A DNA stretch of 64,000 nt from Microbulbifer elongatus (GCF_020524885.1 NZ_JAIVKJ010000002.1:62001-126000); one strand, 5' to 3'. Shown: positions 53,546 through 64,000, counted from the first letter of the stretch. Translations and numbers: made by a program. Notes: a model not told the origin generated them from the sequence alone.

Positions 53546-53570
53546 AAAGGGCGGCCAATGGCCGCCCTTT
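53546..53570. terminator. Bidirectional terminator
   Basis: AAAGGGCGGCC, AAT and GGCCGCCCTTT form a perfect 11-bp stem between the guanidino hydrolase and the convergent cytochrome c gene. U tracts flank both sides. Confidence 0.88.
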
Positions 53571-53589
53571 CTTCATTCGAAGATTCCAT

Positions 53590-53979
53590 TCAGCGAGCCG
53601 CCTTAATTTCCTCTTCACTCACCAGCAACACCTCATCACCCCAGGTATTGCTAATAAACGCGATGATCGCCGAGATCTCGCGGTCGGTCAGAAACTCCAG
53701 TGCCGGCATCAGATCCTCTTCACCGCCATTGCGACGCGGTGCCGACCGCCCGTGCAGCAGCGTCTCGACCAGCAGTTTTTTATTCGCCAGCAACGCGGGA
53801 TCGTGCAGAGACGGGTACAACGCCTCCTCCCCATAGCCGTCTATCTTGTGACACTTCATACAATTGTCGGCAAAGGTAAGGGCACCAAAGCCAATCAGGT
53901 CACGGGTCTCCTGCTCTGAAGCGACCGCCCCCAGCGAGAGCGTTGCAAACAGTGTTCCGACGGAAAGTGTGCGTTTCAT
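53590..53979 (-). CDS. Small periplasmic cytochrome c
   Basis: A 129-residue mono-heme cytochrome: signal peptide ending GAVASEQ, then the heme motif CMKCH at 40-44 and a candidate axial Met in DLMPALEFLTDREISAIIAFI. ATG 53979 sits eight nucleotides after GAGGA; an ATG three codons earlier is less well placed. It follows a small membrane-protein gene in the same direction and may serve as electron carrier for a periplasmic dehydrogenase. Partner unknown. Confidence 0.88.
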   Translation of the reverse strand: MKRTLSVGTLFATLSLGAVASEQETRDLIGFGALTFADNCMKCHKIDGYGEEALYPSLHDPALLANKKLLVETLLHGRSAPRRNGGEEDLMPALEFLTDREISAIIAFISNTWGDEVLLVSEEEIKAAR

Positions 53980-54013
53980 GCAATGCATCCTCTTGCCAGT
54001 AAATTATACGAAG

Positions 54014-54415
54014 TTATTTTCCCTGCGCGCGCAGCCAGCCGGAGCCTGCAATACCACCCGCAGCACAGGCCAGAATGATAATTAGCGGCGTCAGCGTACC
54101 CAGCGCCAGCGCGCCCACGCCAAATCCACGCATGGGCAGAAGCACCAGCAATAGAATTCCCGCTGGAATCAGTGACAGCAGGAAGCCACGGGTAATCCAG
54201 CTCTTGCGCCACGGCAGCAGGAAAATCAGCCCACAGATTCCGCCCCATACAACACGCTGGTAGATGTAAGCATTGGAAAGATGTGGCGCTATGTCGACCG
54301 ACATCGCGCGGGTAATACCGTAATGGCCCAGTGCCCACAGGCCGAGCGCATACGCCAGACCGGCAATACCGCCAGCGGCAAAACAGATGGAAAGGTTTTT
54401 TATAAATTCTCGCAT
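54014..54415 (-). CDS. Small polytopic membrane protein, unknown function
   Basis: A 133-residue protein with four predicted transmembrane helices (SICFAAGGIAGLAYALGLWALG, VVWGGICGLIFLLPW, GFLLSLIPAGILLLVLLP, LGTLTPLIIILACAAGGIAGS). No family was recognised. It lies 34 nt upstream of the small cytochrome c gene in the same direction, so the two may be cotranscribed. Confidence 0.6.
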   Translation of the reverse strand: MREFIKNLSICFAAGGIAGLAYALGLWALGHYGITRAMSVDIAPHLSNAYIYQRVVWGGICGLIFLLPWRKSWITRGFLLSLIPAGILLLVLLPMRGFGVGALALGTLTPLIIILACAAGGIAGSGWLRAQGK

Positions 54416-54438
54416 GTGTGTCCCCCCGGTTTTTTTGC

Positions 54439-54466
54439 GCCCCGTCAGGAAGGTGCCTGACGGGGC
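54439..54466. terminator. Strong hairpin downstream of purK
   Basis: GCCCCGTCAGG, a 6-nt loop and CCTGACGGGGC form a perfect 11-bp stem just past the purK stop codon. There is no U tract on the leftward strand, so termination may need Rho, or the hairpin may protect the 3' end. Confidence 0.5.
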
Positions 54467-54519
54467 AATGGGGAAAGTATGCCAGAACTGGAGGGAAAGA
54501 CCGCTAACCGGTTTATAAA

Positions 54520-55635
54520 TCAGGCGGGGCGCTTGCCGGGGCCGTAGAGCTCTTCCAGCATGCTGTCGATGCGGCTTGCGAGTGCGTCCTGGGAGTCGTC
54601 CAGCAGGATCACGTGGCCCATTTTGCGGCCCGGGCGCAGACCCTTGCCATAGGACCAGACACCCTCATTCTGCAGTGCGGGTTTTTTGTCCACACCGAGC
54701 ATATTGATCATCACCGCCGGGCGTGCCGCGTGGGTGTCCCCCAGCGCCATACCGAGAATTGCGCGCACATGGTTGGCAAACTGACTGGTTTTCGAACCGG
54801 CGAGAGTCCAGTGACCGCTGTTGTGTACCCGCGGTGCCAGTTCATTGATCAACAGGCCATCGTCGGTAACAAAACACTCCATCGCCAGTACGCCCACATA
54901 ATCCCAGGCGTTCATTAACGTCGACAGATACTCTTCAGCGGTAGTCTGCAGTTTTTCATCCACATGCGGCGCAGGCGCGGTGGAAACCAGCAACGTGCCG
55001 TTGTAGTGATCGTTCTCCGCCAGCGGATAGGTCACCACATTGCCGTCGGCAGTGCGCGCGCCGATCAGGGATACTTCGCGGGAGAAGTTAATGCCCTTCT
55101 CCACCACATACTCGGATTCGGGTACTTCGCTGGCGATGGCCACAAGGTCTTCATCGCTATTCACGCGCCACTGGTTCTTGCCGTCATAGCCGTGCTCGCA
55201 GCTTTTGATGAACGAGGGGTAACCCAGTTCTTTCACGGCCGCGCAGATTTCGTCGTAATTGTTAGCGGCGCGGAAAGGCGCTACCGGCAGGCCGGCATCG
55301 TTGATAGCGGTTTTTTCACGTACGCGGTGCTGGGTTTTCTCAAACGCGTCCGGGCGCGGATACACCGGGCAGAATTTTTCCAGTGCGCGCAGCAGGCCTG
55401 CATCCACACCTTCGCGCTCGGCAGTGATCACTTCCGGGCTGCCCATGGCCTTGTAGAGCGCCTCGATGTCTTTGCCATCACCGGCATCTACGATAGTGCC
55501 CAGGCCTTCCACACAGGTGGTGTTCTCACCACCCTCGGCGAGGAAACTGAATTCAATACCCAGCGGGCGGGCTTCCTGAGCCATCATCTGGGCCAACTGA
55601 CCGCAACCGACAATACCAACGCGTCTGACCGTCAT
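54520..55635 (-). CDS. purK: 5-(carboxyamino)imidazole ribonucleotide synthase
   Basis: ATP-grasp enzyme of purine synthesis that carboxylates aminoimidazole ribonucleotide using ATP and bicarbonate. The 371-residue product has the N-terminal GIVGCGQLAQMMAQEA segment, the ATP-grasp core (YPSFIKSCEHGYDGKNQW, VVEKGINFSREVSLIGAR) and the metal-site LLINELAPRVHNSGHWT. It follows purE, the next enzyme in the pathway, by 43 nt in the usual purEK arrangement. Confidence 0.96.
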   Translation of the reverse strand: MTVRRVGIVGCGQLAQMMAQEARPLGIEFSFLAEGGENTTCVEGLGTIVDAGDGKDIEALYKAMGSPEVITAEREGVDAGLLRALEKFCPVYPRPDAFEKTQHRVREKTAINDAGLPVAPFRAANNYDEICAAVKELGYPSFIKSCEHGYDGKNQWRVNSDEDLVAIASEVPESEYVVEKGINFSREVSLIGARTADGNVVTYPLAENDHYNGTLLVSTAPAPHVDEKLQTTAEEYLSTLMNAWDYVGVLAMECFVTDDGLLINELAPRVHNSGHWTLAGSKTSQFANHVRAILGMALGDTHAARPAVMINMLGVDKKPALQNEGVWSYGKGLRPGRKMGHVILLDDSQDALASRIDSMLEELYGPGKRPA

Positions 55636-55678
55636 TTTCCGCTACACCTCGTAAACGTTCAGTGATTTCAAACTCGGC

Positions 55679-56170
55679 TTATTGAACTTCGAACGGGACA
55701 CTAGCGCTCTGCTTCTCGCGCCAGGCGATCAGGCGCTTTTGCAGCTCCGGATCGGTCAGGGACAGCATCTGTGCCGCCATCAGTCCCGCATTGAACGCGC
55801 CGGAGGCGCCGACCGCCTGGGTGGCAACCGCAACACCCTTGGGCATTTGTACGATGGACAGCAGGCTGTCCATACCGGTCATGAACTTGCTCGCCACCGG
55901 TACGCCGATCACCGGCAGCGGCGTCATGGCCGCGATCATACCCGGCAAATGGGCGGAGCCGCCGGCGCCGGCGATGATGACCTGGGTACCGCGCTCGTGG
56001 GCCGTGGTGGCAAATTCTGTCATGCGCGCCGGTGTGCGGTGGGCAGAGACAACTGCCGTGGCAAAGGGTACACCCAGCTCGGTGAGGGGCTTGGTCGCCA
56101 TTTCCATGGTCGGCCAGTCGGACTGGGAGCCCATCACGATGGTGACTTTTTCAAACGGAAGCTGATTCAC
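55679..56170 (-). CDS. purE: N5-carboxyaminoimidazole ribonucleotide mutase
   Basis: Class I PurE that rearranges N5-CAIR to CAIR in purine biosynthesis. The 163-residue product has the family start [17 protein letters not shown], the active-site SAHRTP and the [26 protein letters not shown] region. It is first in the purEK pair. Confidence 0.96.
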   Translation of the reverse strand: MNQLPFEKVTIVMGSQSDWPTMEMATKPLTELGVPFATAVVSAHRTPARMTEFATTAHERGTQVIIAGAGGSAHLPGMIAAMTPLPVIGVPVASKFMTGMDSLLSIVQMPKGVAVATQAVGASGAFNAGLMAAQMLSLTDPELQKRLIAWREKQSASVPFEVQ

Positions 56171-56463
56171 TAGCTGTTAACTCCAGAGTTACGCGCACAC
56201 CGGGGAACGACAACTACCGCCCCCAAATTTAGGGCGGAGAGGATACCAAAACTCAGCGAGAAAGCACGTCATACGGGGCTTTCCGCCGGTTTTCACGGCG
56301 ATTTTCCGGGGTGGACGCGATGAACCCGAGGGAATGGCACCCTAAAGCCGCCTTTTCCGATGATTAACAGTAGTGTGGCGAAGTGGTCACGGCATGCCTC
56401 TGCGCGATCGCGCGGGGGGCAGAAGACAGCAGAACAGAAGATGTGACCGGATCCTGAATTTTT

Positions 56464-57291
56464 TCACGAAGATTTTTGCTGCAATCGCTCGCGCAGCATC
56501 GCCAGCACCGGGGCAACCTGCGGGCGCACCCCGCGCCACAACGCGAACGACTCAGCCGCCTGCCCCACCAGCATTCCGAGGCCGTCGGAGACCTCGGCGC
56601 CGAGACCGGTGGCCCAGTGCATAAATGGCGTCGGCTGGGCGCCATACACCATATCGTAGGCGCGGCAGCCGTCGGCCAGTGCCCGGGGCGATAGCGGCGG
56701 CAGTTCACCGGACAGGCTTGCGGCACTGGCATTGATGATCAGATCAAATTCATCCGGCACCGCATCCAGCCCGCTGGCGGTAATGTGGCCGTATTTCGCA
56801 AAGTCCTCCGCCAGCTGCTGCGCTTTGTGCGCGGTGCGATTGGCGATATGCAGCGTCGCAGGCTTTTCTTCCAGCAGTGGCAGCAAGGTGCCACGGGTCG
56901 CGCCGCCGGCACCGAGGATCAGCACCCGCTTGCCACGTATTGGCCAACCGAGATGGTGTTTGATATCGGAAACGAGACCCGGGCCGTCGGTGTTATCCCC
57001 AAGGAAAGTGCCGTCTGGCTGCCGCGCCAGCGTGTTCACTGCGCCCGCGGTGCGCGCACGCTCGGTGAGTTCATCCGCGTAGTCGAACGCGTCGAGCTTG
57101 AACGGGGCAGTAACATTCAATCCCTTCGCGCCAGCGGCAAAAAAAGCATCCGCCGCCGCCTTGAAACCATCCACCTCCGCAAACAGTTTTCCGTACGCGA
57201 TTTCCTGACCGGTCTCGCGGGCAAAAGCACCGTGAATATCCGGAGACATGGATTGTTTAATGGGATTGCCGATTACTGCGTATTTATCCAT
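56464..57291 (-). CDS. aroE: Shikimate dehydrogenase
   Basis: NADPH-dependent reductase of the shikimate pathway that converts 3-dehydroshikimate to shikimate. The 275-residue product has the substrate-site motifs IGNPIKQSMSPDIHG and GLNVTAPFKLDAFDYADE, the NADP-binding loop GAGGATRG and the C-terminal MLVGQAAESFALWRG. It is upstream of purE in the same direction, with a 293-bp gap, and follows the NTF2-like gene. Confidence 0.95.
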   Translation of the reverse strand: MDKYAVIGNPIKQSMSPDIHGAFARETGQEIAYGKLFAEVDGFKAAADAFFAAGAKGLNVTAPFKLDAFDYADELTERARTAGAVNTLARQPDGTFLGDNTDGPGLVSDIKHHLGWPIRGKRVLILGAGGATRGTLLPLLEEKPATLHIANRTAHKAQQLAEDFAKYGHITASGLDAVPDEFDLIINASAASLSGELPPLSPRALADGCRAYDMVYGAQPTPFMHWATGLGAEVSDGLGMLVGQAAESFALWRGVRPQVAPVLAMLRERLQQKSS

Positions 57292-57321
57292 TTGCGGCCG
57301 GGGCTCTTCCTGAATGTTTGA

Positions 57322-57753
57322 CTATTGCTCGCGCAGAGCGACTTTCAACTGCTGGGTTTCATTGACCCCAATAAGGCCGTCAATTTTTAGCTCGCCTTCG
57401 ACGTCACAAACCAGATACCGCGTGATTGCGCTGTAAATCTGCCGCGGCTTCTCGCCGGTGCTATCCAGCAGCACCCAGTTCAGGGTCGCCAGACTGGTAT
57501 TTTCATTCAACTCGATCACATCGGTTACCGCACCCACAATCTGGCTCACGCCCAGTTTTTCATAAAGCTTCAACAGTTTTTTGACGCGGCCGATAAAATA
57601 GTCGCGACTGAGTTCGGACTTTTTGCCGTTGGAAAAATAGTAATGGATCGGAAAGCGATAAAAATCGGCGATCTGCTCCGCATCGCGCGCTTCGAACAGA
57701 CGGCGGTATTCCAGAAACAGTTTATTGATGTCTTCCAGGCGTGCCTTGTGCAT
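57322..57753 (-). CDS. NTF2-like (SnoaL-fold) protein, unknown function
   Basis: A 143-residue protein with the NTF2-like pattern: an N-terminal helix (EDINKLFLEYRRLFEARDAEQIADFYRFPIHYYFS), then strands (SLATLNWVLLDSTGEK, QIYSAITRYLVCD). No catalytic residues were identified. It lies between hemF and aroE in the same direction with gaps of 18 and 30 nt, likely in one operon. Confidence 0.75.
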   Translation of the reverse strand: MHKARLEDINKLFLEYRRLFEARDAEQIADFYRFPIHYYFSNGKKSELSRDYFIGRVKKLLKLYEKLGVSQIVGAVTDVIELNENTSLATLNWVLLDSTGEKPRQIYSAITRYLVCDVEGELKIDGLIGVNETQQLKVALREQ

Positions 57754-57771
57754 GGCGATTTCCTATTGCGA

Positions 57772-59342
<1,571 letters not shown>

Positions 59343-59462
59343 GGGTGGGAACTCTCTCGGCCTTGCGATGCGACTAAAGCAGCCGCCGCATCTCTCTAAT
59401 GGGAATGGGAGCGCCGCACATTAGCGGATACTCCCAGCCTAGACAAGGCAGTCACAAGCTGC

Positions 59463-60608
59463 CTACTGCTCGTAGCTGACCCGGTAAATGGCACCGGCAT
59501 AGTCGTCGGACACCAGCAGCGCACCGTCTGGCATTACCAGCACATCCACCGGACGCCCCCAGGCCTCCTCCCCTTGCAACCAGCCGTCGATAAACGGTTC
59601 GTAAGCGGTGGCTTCTCCTTGGTCATTCAAGGTCACCATGGTTACCCGATAACCGATTTTCTTGCTGCGGTTCCAGGAGCCGTGCTCGGCGATGAGTACC
59701 TGGTTTTTGTACGCCGCCGGGAACTGGTCGCCGGTGTAAAACTTGACGCCCAGCGGGGCGACGTGCGGACCCAACTTCTGCACAGGTGGTACATAAGCGC
59801 TGCACTGCTTCCCTTCACCGAATTCGGGATCGAGAATGTCGCCGCCGTGACAGTATGGGAAACCGAAATGTTTGCCCGCCACCGGCGCGGTATTCAGTTC
59901 ACAGGGGGGAATGTCGTCGCCCATCATGTCGCGGCCGTTGTCGGTAAACCACAAGTCCCGGGTCTCCGGGTGCCAGGTAAAGCCTACGGTATTGCGCACA
60001 CCCTCTGCCCAGGTCTCGGTTTTGGCCACCTTGTCGCCTTCAATCTTCAGGCGCTGGATATTGGAGTAGCCTTTTTCATCGCAGATATTGCACGGTGCAC
60101 CAATGGGTACATACAGCCAGCCATCCGGCCCAAAGGCGATGTATTTCCAGCCGTGGTGTTTTTCCGGGAACTGGTCGGTAATGGTGACCGGTTGCGGCGG
60201 GTTGTCGAGATTGGCTTCGATATCATCAAAGCGCAGGATGCTGGTAATTGCACTGACATACAGGTCCCCATCTTTGAGTGCGACGCCGGTCGGGCGCTTC
60301 AGCCCTTCGGCGATCACTTTCACCTCGTCCGCCTTCTGGTCACCATCTTTATCCAGTACCGCGTAGACCTTGCCCTCACCCATGGAACCGACGAACAGGG
60401 TCCCATTCTCGCTGCGCACCATATGGCGAGCGTTTGGGACATCCTCCGCGTACACCTCGATTTTGAACCCCTCCGGCAGATTCAGCTTGTCGAGATAGAT
60501 ATCGCCCTTGGCAGCATGGGTTGCGGCGGAAAAGGAAAAAGTCAGCGCCGCGCCGGCAAGTGCGCAGCGGAAAACGCTGTGGTGGTACAGCCTGGTGAGC
60601 AGACCCAT
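59463..60608 (-). CDS. PQQ-type sugar/sorbosone dehydrogenase-like protein
   Basis: A 381-residue exported beta-propeller protein with a signal peptide ending SAATHAAKG. Segments LPEGFKIEVYAEDVPNARHMV, WLYVPIGAPCNICD, TVGFTWHPETRDLWFTDNGRD and VLIAEHGSWNRSKKIGYRV match the soluble glucose/sorbosone dehydrogenase family that uses PQQ. Cysteine pairs (CNIC, CELN, CHGG) could form disulfides. It would oxidise a sugar or alcohol in the periplasm. It interrupts the otherwise conserved dprA-tsaC pair. Confidence 0.88.
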   Translation of the reverse strand: MGLLTRLYHHSVFRCALAGAALTFSFSAATHAAKGDIYLDKLNLPEGFKIEVYAEDVPNARHMVRSENGTLFVGSMGEGKVYAVLDKDGDQKADEVKVIAEGLKRPTGVALKDGDLYVSAITSILRFDDIEANLDNPPQPVTITDQFPEKHHGWKYIAFGPDGWLYVPIGAPCNICDEKGYSNIQRLKIEGDKVAKTETWAEGVRNTVGFTWHPETRDLWFTDNGRDMMGDDIPPCELNTAPVAGKHFGFPYCHGGDILDPEFGEGKQCSAYVPPVQKLGPHVAPLGVKFYTGDQFPAAYKNQVLIAEHGSWNRSKKIGYRVTMVTLNDQGEATAYEPFIDGWLQGEEAWGRPVDVLVMPDGALLVSDDYAGAIYRVSYEQ

Positions 60609-60656
60609 AAATTGAACTCCCTGAGATTTTCAGGGGTGACCGTAGCGGCTTTTTGC

Positions 60657-61823
60657 TTATTCGGCCAGCGCAAGAAGTGCTTTGCTGCCACTGCCGGTCA
60701 GTTGATAACCTCCCGGCAACTGCTCCACCAGCCCCTCGAGTTCCAGCTGTAGCAGGCAGGCCATCAGCGCGCCGGTTTCGCCGTCGGTGTCTTTTGCCAG
60801 CTGCTCGATACTGCGCGGATCGCCCCCCAGTGCGCAAATGATTGCGCGCTGCTCATCGGGCAGTGGCGACGATTCCCCGGAGCTCTCGTCGAACAGCCCC
60901 GGCTGCTGGACGGCACTGGCACACAGTCCGGACAGCAGGCCGCCTAGGTCGTCGACGATATCCGCGCTGGTCTCCACAAGATGTGCGCCATTCTTGATCA
61001 TATGGTGGCAGCCGCGGGCCATGGGGTTATGGATTGAACCGGGGATGGCGAACACCTCACGATTCTGTTCCAGCGCAAGGCGCGCGGTAATCAGTGAGCC
61101 GGAGCGGACCGCCGCCTCCACCAGCAGCGTGCCGAGACTTAAGCCAGAAATAATACGGTTGCGGCGGGGGAAATTGGCCGCTTCCGGGGCCGTGTCCAAC
61201 GGCATTTCACTGACAATGACGCCGTCAGCGGCGAGTATCTGCTCGGCGAGTGCCAAGTTGCGGTGTGGATACAGCCGGTTTACCCCGGTGCCCAACACCG
61301 CAATGGTTTTCCCCTGGCCCTGCAGCGCGCCCCAATGGGCAGCGGCATCAACACCGAGAGCCAGACCGGAAGTGATCGCAAAGCCGGCAGAGGCGAGATC
61401 GGCGGAGAAGGCTTTGGCGTTGTCGAGCCCCGCCTGCGACGCACGGCGGGCACCGACGACGGCCACTTGAGGCAGCGAGAGTGCATCCGGGTTGCCCCGA
61501 ACATACAGTAACGGAGGTGGTCGCGGGATTTCTTTCAGCAGCGCCGGATAGTCTTCGTCGTCCCAGTGCAGCAGGTAAATGCATTCTTCGGCACAACGCT
61601 GGCGTTCGGCCAGGGCCCACTGGCCAAGCTCGCTGTCCAGTTCCAGACGTTGAAATTCCGCCAGCTGGGTGCGGGCGCGATCGGGCAATTTGCGGGTGAG
61701 CCGTTCAGGAGGTTGCTGGAGCGCGGACTGAGCGGAGTCGAAGCGTTCTAGCAGTTGCCAGTAGTTGCCGAGACCGATGCCTTCGAGGCGAAGAAGAGAA
61801 AGAGTAGCGGTCAACGCATCCAT
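60657..61823 (-). CDS. dprA: DNA processing protein DprA
   Basis: Loads RecA on single-stranded DNA during natural transformation. The 388-residue product has the DprA Rossmann core (ALSLPQVAVVGARRASQAG, SGLALGVDAAAHWGAL, TIAVLGTGVNRLYPHRN, IISGLSLGTLLVEAAVRSGSLITARLALE) and a C-terminal winged-helix domain after about residue 300. It is downstream of the LysM gene and in the def-fmt neighbourhood as in Pseudomonas. Its presence is compatible with competence but does not prove it. Confidence 0.94.
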   Translation of the reverse strand: MDALTATLSLLRLEGIGLGNYWQLLERFDSAQSALQQPPERLTRKLPDRARTQLAEFQRLELDSELGQWALAERQRCAEECIYLLHWDDEDYPALLKEIPRPPPLLYVRGNPDALSLPQVAVVGARRASQAGLDNAKAFSADLASAGFAITSGLALGVDAAAHWGALQGQGKTIAVLGTGVNRLYPHRNLALAEQILAADGVIVSEMPLDTAPEAANFPRRNRIISGLSLGTLLVEAAVRSGSLITARLALEQNREVFAIPGSIHNPMARGCHHMIKNGAHLVETSADIVDDLGGLLSGLCASAVQQPGLFDESSGESSPLPDEQRAIICALGGDPRSIEQLAKDTDGETGALMACLLQLELEGLVEQLPGGYQLTGSGSKALLALAE

Positions 61824-61904
61824 GCGTCCGGTACCTCCATGGTGTTTGCGTGAGCGCAGCTATTGGATCGATGAACGTCCGTTAGCCGTGCTCACTTCCC
61901 TTTT

Positions 61905-62972
61905 TTAAGGGTTTCTAACCAGATCCATCACTGCCAGCGGCTTGTCGGCTTCCAGCACCAGGCCGAGGCTCATTTTTTCGAAGCTGCGGAAGACCATCAT
62001 CACACCGGCGCGCTCGTCCGGCAGTTTGACGTTCTGGCGGGCCAGCTGATCGCGCACGGTGGCACCGCGCTTGTAAATGGCGAGTACGTGACCGGGCTCC
62101 AGGCCTTCGCGCAGGCCGCGGTTAATGGCAACCACGTCGTACTTGGCCACTTGGGTCACGCCCTCTTCCACACCGAGGATGACGCCATCCACCGGTACAG
62201 ATGGCGCACCGGGCTGGAACAGAGCCGCAATAGCGCGTTCTTCAACCGGCAGCAGGCGATCCTGCAGGCGGATATCGCGGCTGGTGCGGGTCACGTCGAG
62301 GGTGGCAACGGCAAATTCGGTATTGGCGTTGTCCGCATCCAGCTGGCGCAGATCAACAGAACCCACGTCCAACGCCTGCTGGCCCAGTTCTTCACCGGTG
62401 TAGGGGTCGGCGTAGACCGGACCCGGACGGTAAATGCCATAGGAGGCGAGGGGCTCGCGGAAGTCGCCGCGGGCATAAATCTTTTCACCTGCACCCATGA
62501 GGATGCGCTGGTCCTGCCCGGAGATCACGTAAGGCACGCCCTGGAAGGCGCCCGGGCCGACGATGCGGGTGCGCGACAGGAAGGCGTTAATGGCGTCCAG
62601 CGGAATCGCGGGGATGGCGGAGCCAATGGGCTCGCGGCGCACGGCGGGACCGAGGCGGTTGTTGCTCGTCGGACTCAGCTTGTAGGCGGTGGGTGCGCGA
62701 TCAAGCTGTAGGCGAGGCTGACCATCGATATAAACGAGGTTCAGGCGGTCGCCGGGGTAAATAAGATGTGGGTTTTCCACCTGTGGGTTCACCTGCCAGA
62801 TCTCTGGCCAGTACCAGGGCTGGGAGAGGAAGGTGCCGGAGATGTCCCAAAGGGTGTCGCCTTTCTGAACAACATAGGTGTCCGGATGGTCGGGCTTGAG
62901 GCGCGCGTCTTGCGCCTGCAGGCCAAAGGTCGCCAGCAGGGTTGCGGCGGCGGCCAGGATTATTTTTTTCAT
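61905..62972 (-). CDS. LysM-domain cell envelope protein
   Basis: A 355-residue exported protein: signal peptide (to LQAQDARL), a LysM domain at about 33-82 (YVVQKGDTLWDIS, WQVNPQVENPHLIYPGDRL) and a long C-terminal domain with no known catalytic motif. LysM binds peptidoglycan, so it likely acts at the cell wall. It sits between dprA and the divergent def gene, where Pseudomonas has its LysM-domain protein. A short CCCTTTTTTAAGGG dyad follows the stop codon. Confidence 0.92.
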   Translation of the reverse strand: MKKIILAAAATLLATFGLQAQDARLKPDHPDTYVVQKGDTLWDISGTFLSQPWYWPEIWQVNPQVENPHLIYPGDRLNLVYIDGQPRLQLDRAPTAYKLSPTSNNRLGPAVRREPIGSAIPAIPLDAINAFLSRTRIVGPGAFQGVPYVISGQDQRILMGAGEKIYARGDFREPLASYGIYRPGPVYADPYTGEELGQQALDVGSVDLRQLDADNANTEFAVATLDVTRTSRDIRLQDRLLPVEERAIAALFQPGAPSVPVDGVILGVEEGVTQVAKYDVVAINRGLREGLEPGHVLAIYKRGATVRDQLARQNVKLPDERAGVMMVFRSFEKMSLGLVLEADKPLAVMDLVRNP

Positions 62973-63242
62973 GGAAGCATTCCTATGCTTTTTTTGTCGC
63001 TAACGCTATTGGCCTTCGAGTCTGCTGATTCTTTATACGGCTATCACTGCTGGCTTATATCGCTATAATCTCACAGCGCTGAACCGGTGGCGGCTGACGT
63101 CGCCGGGGTGGGAAGCGAAAAGAGCGCCATCTGGCCCGTTGGCCGGCGCGCGGAAACAGCCCCCCAATTCAGCAAATTTCAAGCGCGATCATTATGTTAT
63201 CAGCGCAAGTTCCACTAAGACTAGAAGTTTGTCACAGGTGTT

Positions 63243-63749
63243 ATGGCCAAACTGGATATCCTGGAATTTCCCGATCCACGTCTGCGCAAGATTGCGGAGC
63301 CCGTTTCCGAAGTCACGGATGCGCACCGTACGTTGATCGATGATATGTTCGAAACGATGTATGAGGCGCCGGGCGTGGGCCTGGCGGCAACGCAAATCAA
63401 TGTGCATGAGCGCATTGTGGTAATTGATGTATCGGAAGATCAGAGTGAGCCGCTGGTGCTGATCAACCCGGAGGTTGAGGTACTGGATCCGGAGATTCAC
63501 AAGTACGACGAGGGCTGCCTGTCGGTGCCCGGGTTCTATGAGACGGTGCAGCGCCCGCGCAAGATCCGCCTGAAGGCGCTGGATCGCGACGGCGAGACCT
63601 ACGCGCTGGAAGCCGAGGGGCTGCTGGCGGTATGCATCCAGCACGAGATCGACCATCTCGATGGAAAGCTGTTTGTGGATTACATTTCGCCGCTCAAGCG
63701 CAATCGTATTCGCTCCAAGCTTGAAAAGGCGCATCGCCAGAGAGCTTGA
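63243..63749 (+). CDS. def: Peptide deformylase
   Basis: Removes the formyl group from the N-terminal methionine of new proteins. The 168-residue product has the three active-site motifs: GVGLAATQ (44-51), EGCLSVPG (90-97, metal Cys92) and QHEIDHLDG (133-141, metal His134 and His138, catalytic Glu135). It is upstream of fmt, separated by palindromic element C, and divergent from the LysM gene. Confidence 0.97.
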   Translation: MAKLDILEFPDPRLRKIAEPVSEVTDAHRTLIDDMFETMYEAPGVGLAATQINVHERIVVIDVSEDQSEPLVLINPEVEVLDPEIHKYDEGCLSVPGFYETVQRPRKIRLKALDRDGETYALEAEGLLAVCIQHEIDHLDGKLFVDYISPLKRNRIRSKLEKAHRQRA

Positions 63750-63788
63750 CCCCCTCAAGGATGGCGCTTTTGAAGCCAGTCCTTGGGC

Positions 63789-63900
63789 GGCAGGGCACCG
63801 GGGAGTTGCTTTCAGAACCACTGTGAATACATCCCTGTACGCTGCGTCGGCGACGTCCCTGTCGCCGACGCTTCTGAAAGCAACTCCCCGGCACCCTGCC
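63789..63900 (-). repeat. Palindromic element, copy C
   Basis: Two 29-bp arms (63789-63817 and 63872-63900) are inverted repeats with two mismatches. Read on the minus strand, the 54-nt core has an 11-bp hairpin (GCGTCGGCGAC/GTCGCCGACGC, loop AGGGAC) and a TAC/GTA hairpin with loop AGGGAT, the same layout as copies A and B. The sequence around the second loop (GTACAGGGATGT) matches the published CsrA consensus RUACARGGAUGU. It lies between def and fmt, antisense to both. Confidence 0.8.
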
Positions 63901-63962
63901 TTCGCATCCTACTTCTCGGACTTCGTTTTCGAGTCCGCCTCTTTTTACCTGAAAGTATTTTC

Positions 63963-64000
63963 ATGAGCCTGAACATCATTTTTGCCGGCACCCCCGACTT
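63963..64000 (+). CDS. fmt: Methionyl-tRNA formyltransferase, 5' fragment
   Basis: The window ends inside this gene. The first 12 residues MSLNIIFAGTPD match the conserved N-terminus of Fmt, which formylates initiator Met-tRNA. Its position after def is the usual one. The rest lies beyond the window. Confidence 0.9.
   Translation, partial: MSLNIIFAGTPD

Noticed and set aside
63789-63900. Plain intrinsic terminator of def
   Set aside because: The stem is 29 bp with a structured core and no U tract on the def strand, and the same layout recurs at two other loci, so it is described as a repeat element.

Overview
The window reads as one contiguous stretch of chromosome from a marine gammaproteobacterium, most likely close to Microbulbifer (Cellvibrionales); the genus is an inference from protein flavour and gene order. 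Several blocks keep the neighbour relations known from Pseudomonas near its replication origin: fmt-def-LysM-dprA-tsaC with hemF-aroE, polA/engB/cytochrome c4/dsbA, znuA/znuCB, gamma carbonic anhydrase/prlC/yheV, and the cytochrome c oxidase locus. The window is therefore probably origin-proximal. No rRNA, tRNA, CRISPR array, insertion sequence or prophage was seen.

Layout. 0-2.5 kb: ferredoxin-NADP reductase with a divergent FinR-like LysR regulator. 2.5-5.6 kb: a RimK-like ATP-grasp ligase divergent from a GNAT acetyltransferase/C39-type peptidase fusion, a pair predicted to make or modify peptides. 5.6-13.1 kb: two lipoproteins, a secreted M28 peptidase, a degenerate metallo-beta-lactamase-fold protein, an ACT protein, two related secreted proteins of unknown role and a membrane-anchored cytochrome c. 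13.2-19.2 kb: dsbA, cytochrome c4, engB and polA; the 734-bp gap between engB and polA holds two candidate small RNAs. 20-24.4 kb: zinc importer, three small membrane proteins, CPBP protease. 24.5-33.5 kb: aa3-type cytochrome c oxidase with its heme A and copper assembly factors. 33.9-41.4 kb: MATE transporter, prlC/yheV, gamma carbonic anhydrase, a Sel1/TonB-C protein. 41.8-53.5 kb: an accessory catabolic region with LuxR and LysR regulators, FAD amine oxidase, TonB-dependent receptor, APC permease, aldehyde dehydrogenase, N-carbamoyl-type amidohydrolase and guanidino-group hydrolase. 53.6-64 kb: small cytochrome c, purEK, aroE, hemF, tsaC, a PQQ-type sugar dehydrogenase, dprA, LysM protein, def and the start of fmt.

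How it fits together. The accessory region contains enzymes that together could import a guanidino compound, deiminate it to a ureido compound, remove the carbamoyl group and oxidise the amine through an aldehyde to an acid. Two operator-like palindromes flank its LysR gene. Three copies of an unusual palindromic element (46.7, 52.5 and 63.8 kb) share a 53-54 nt core carrying small GGA hairpin loops, enclosed by long near-perfect arms whose sequence differs at each site. These elements, the putative guanidino/ureido pathway and the two polA-engB RNA candidates are the most interesting items.
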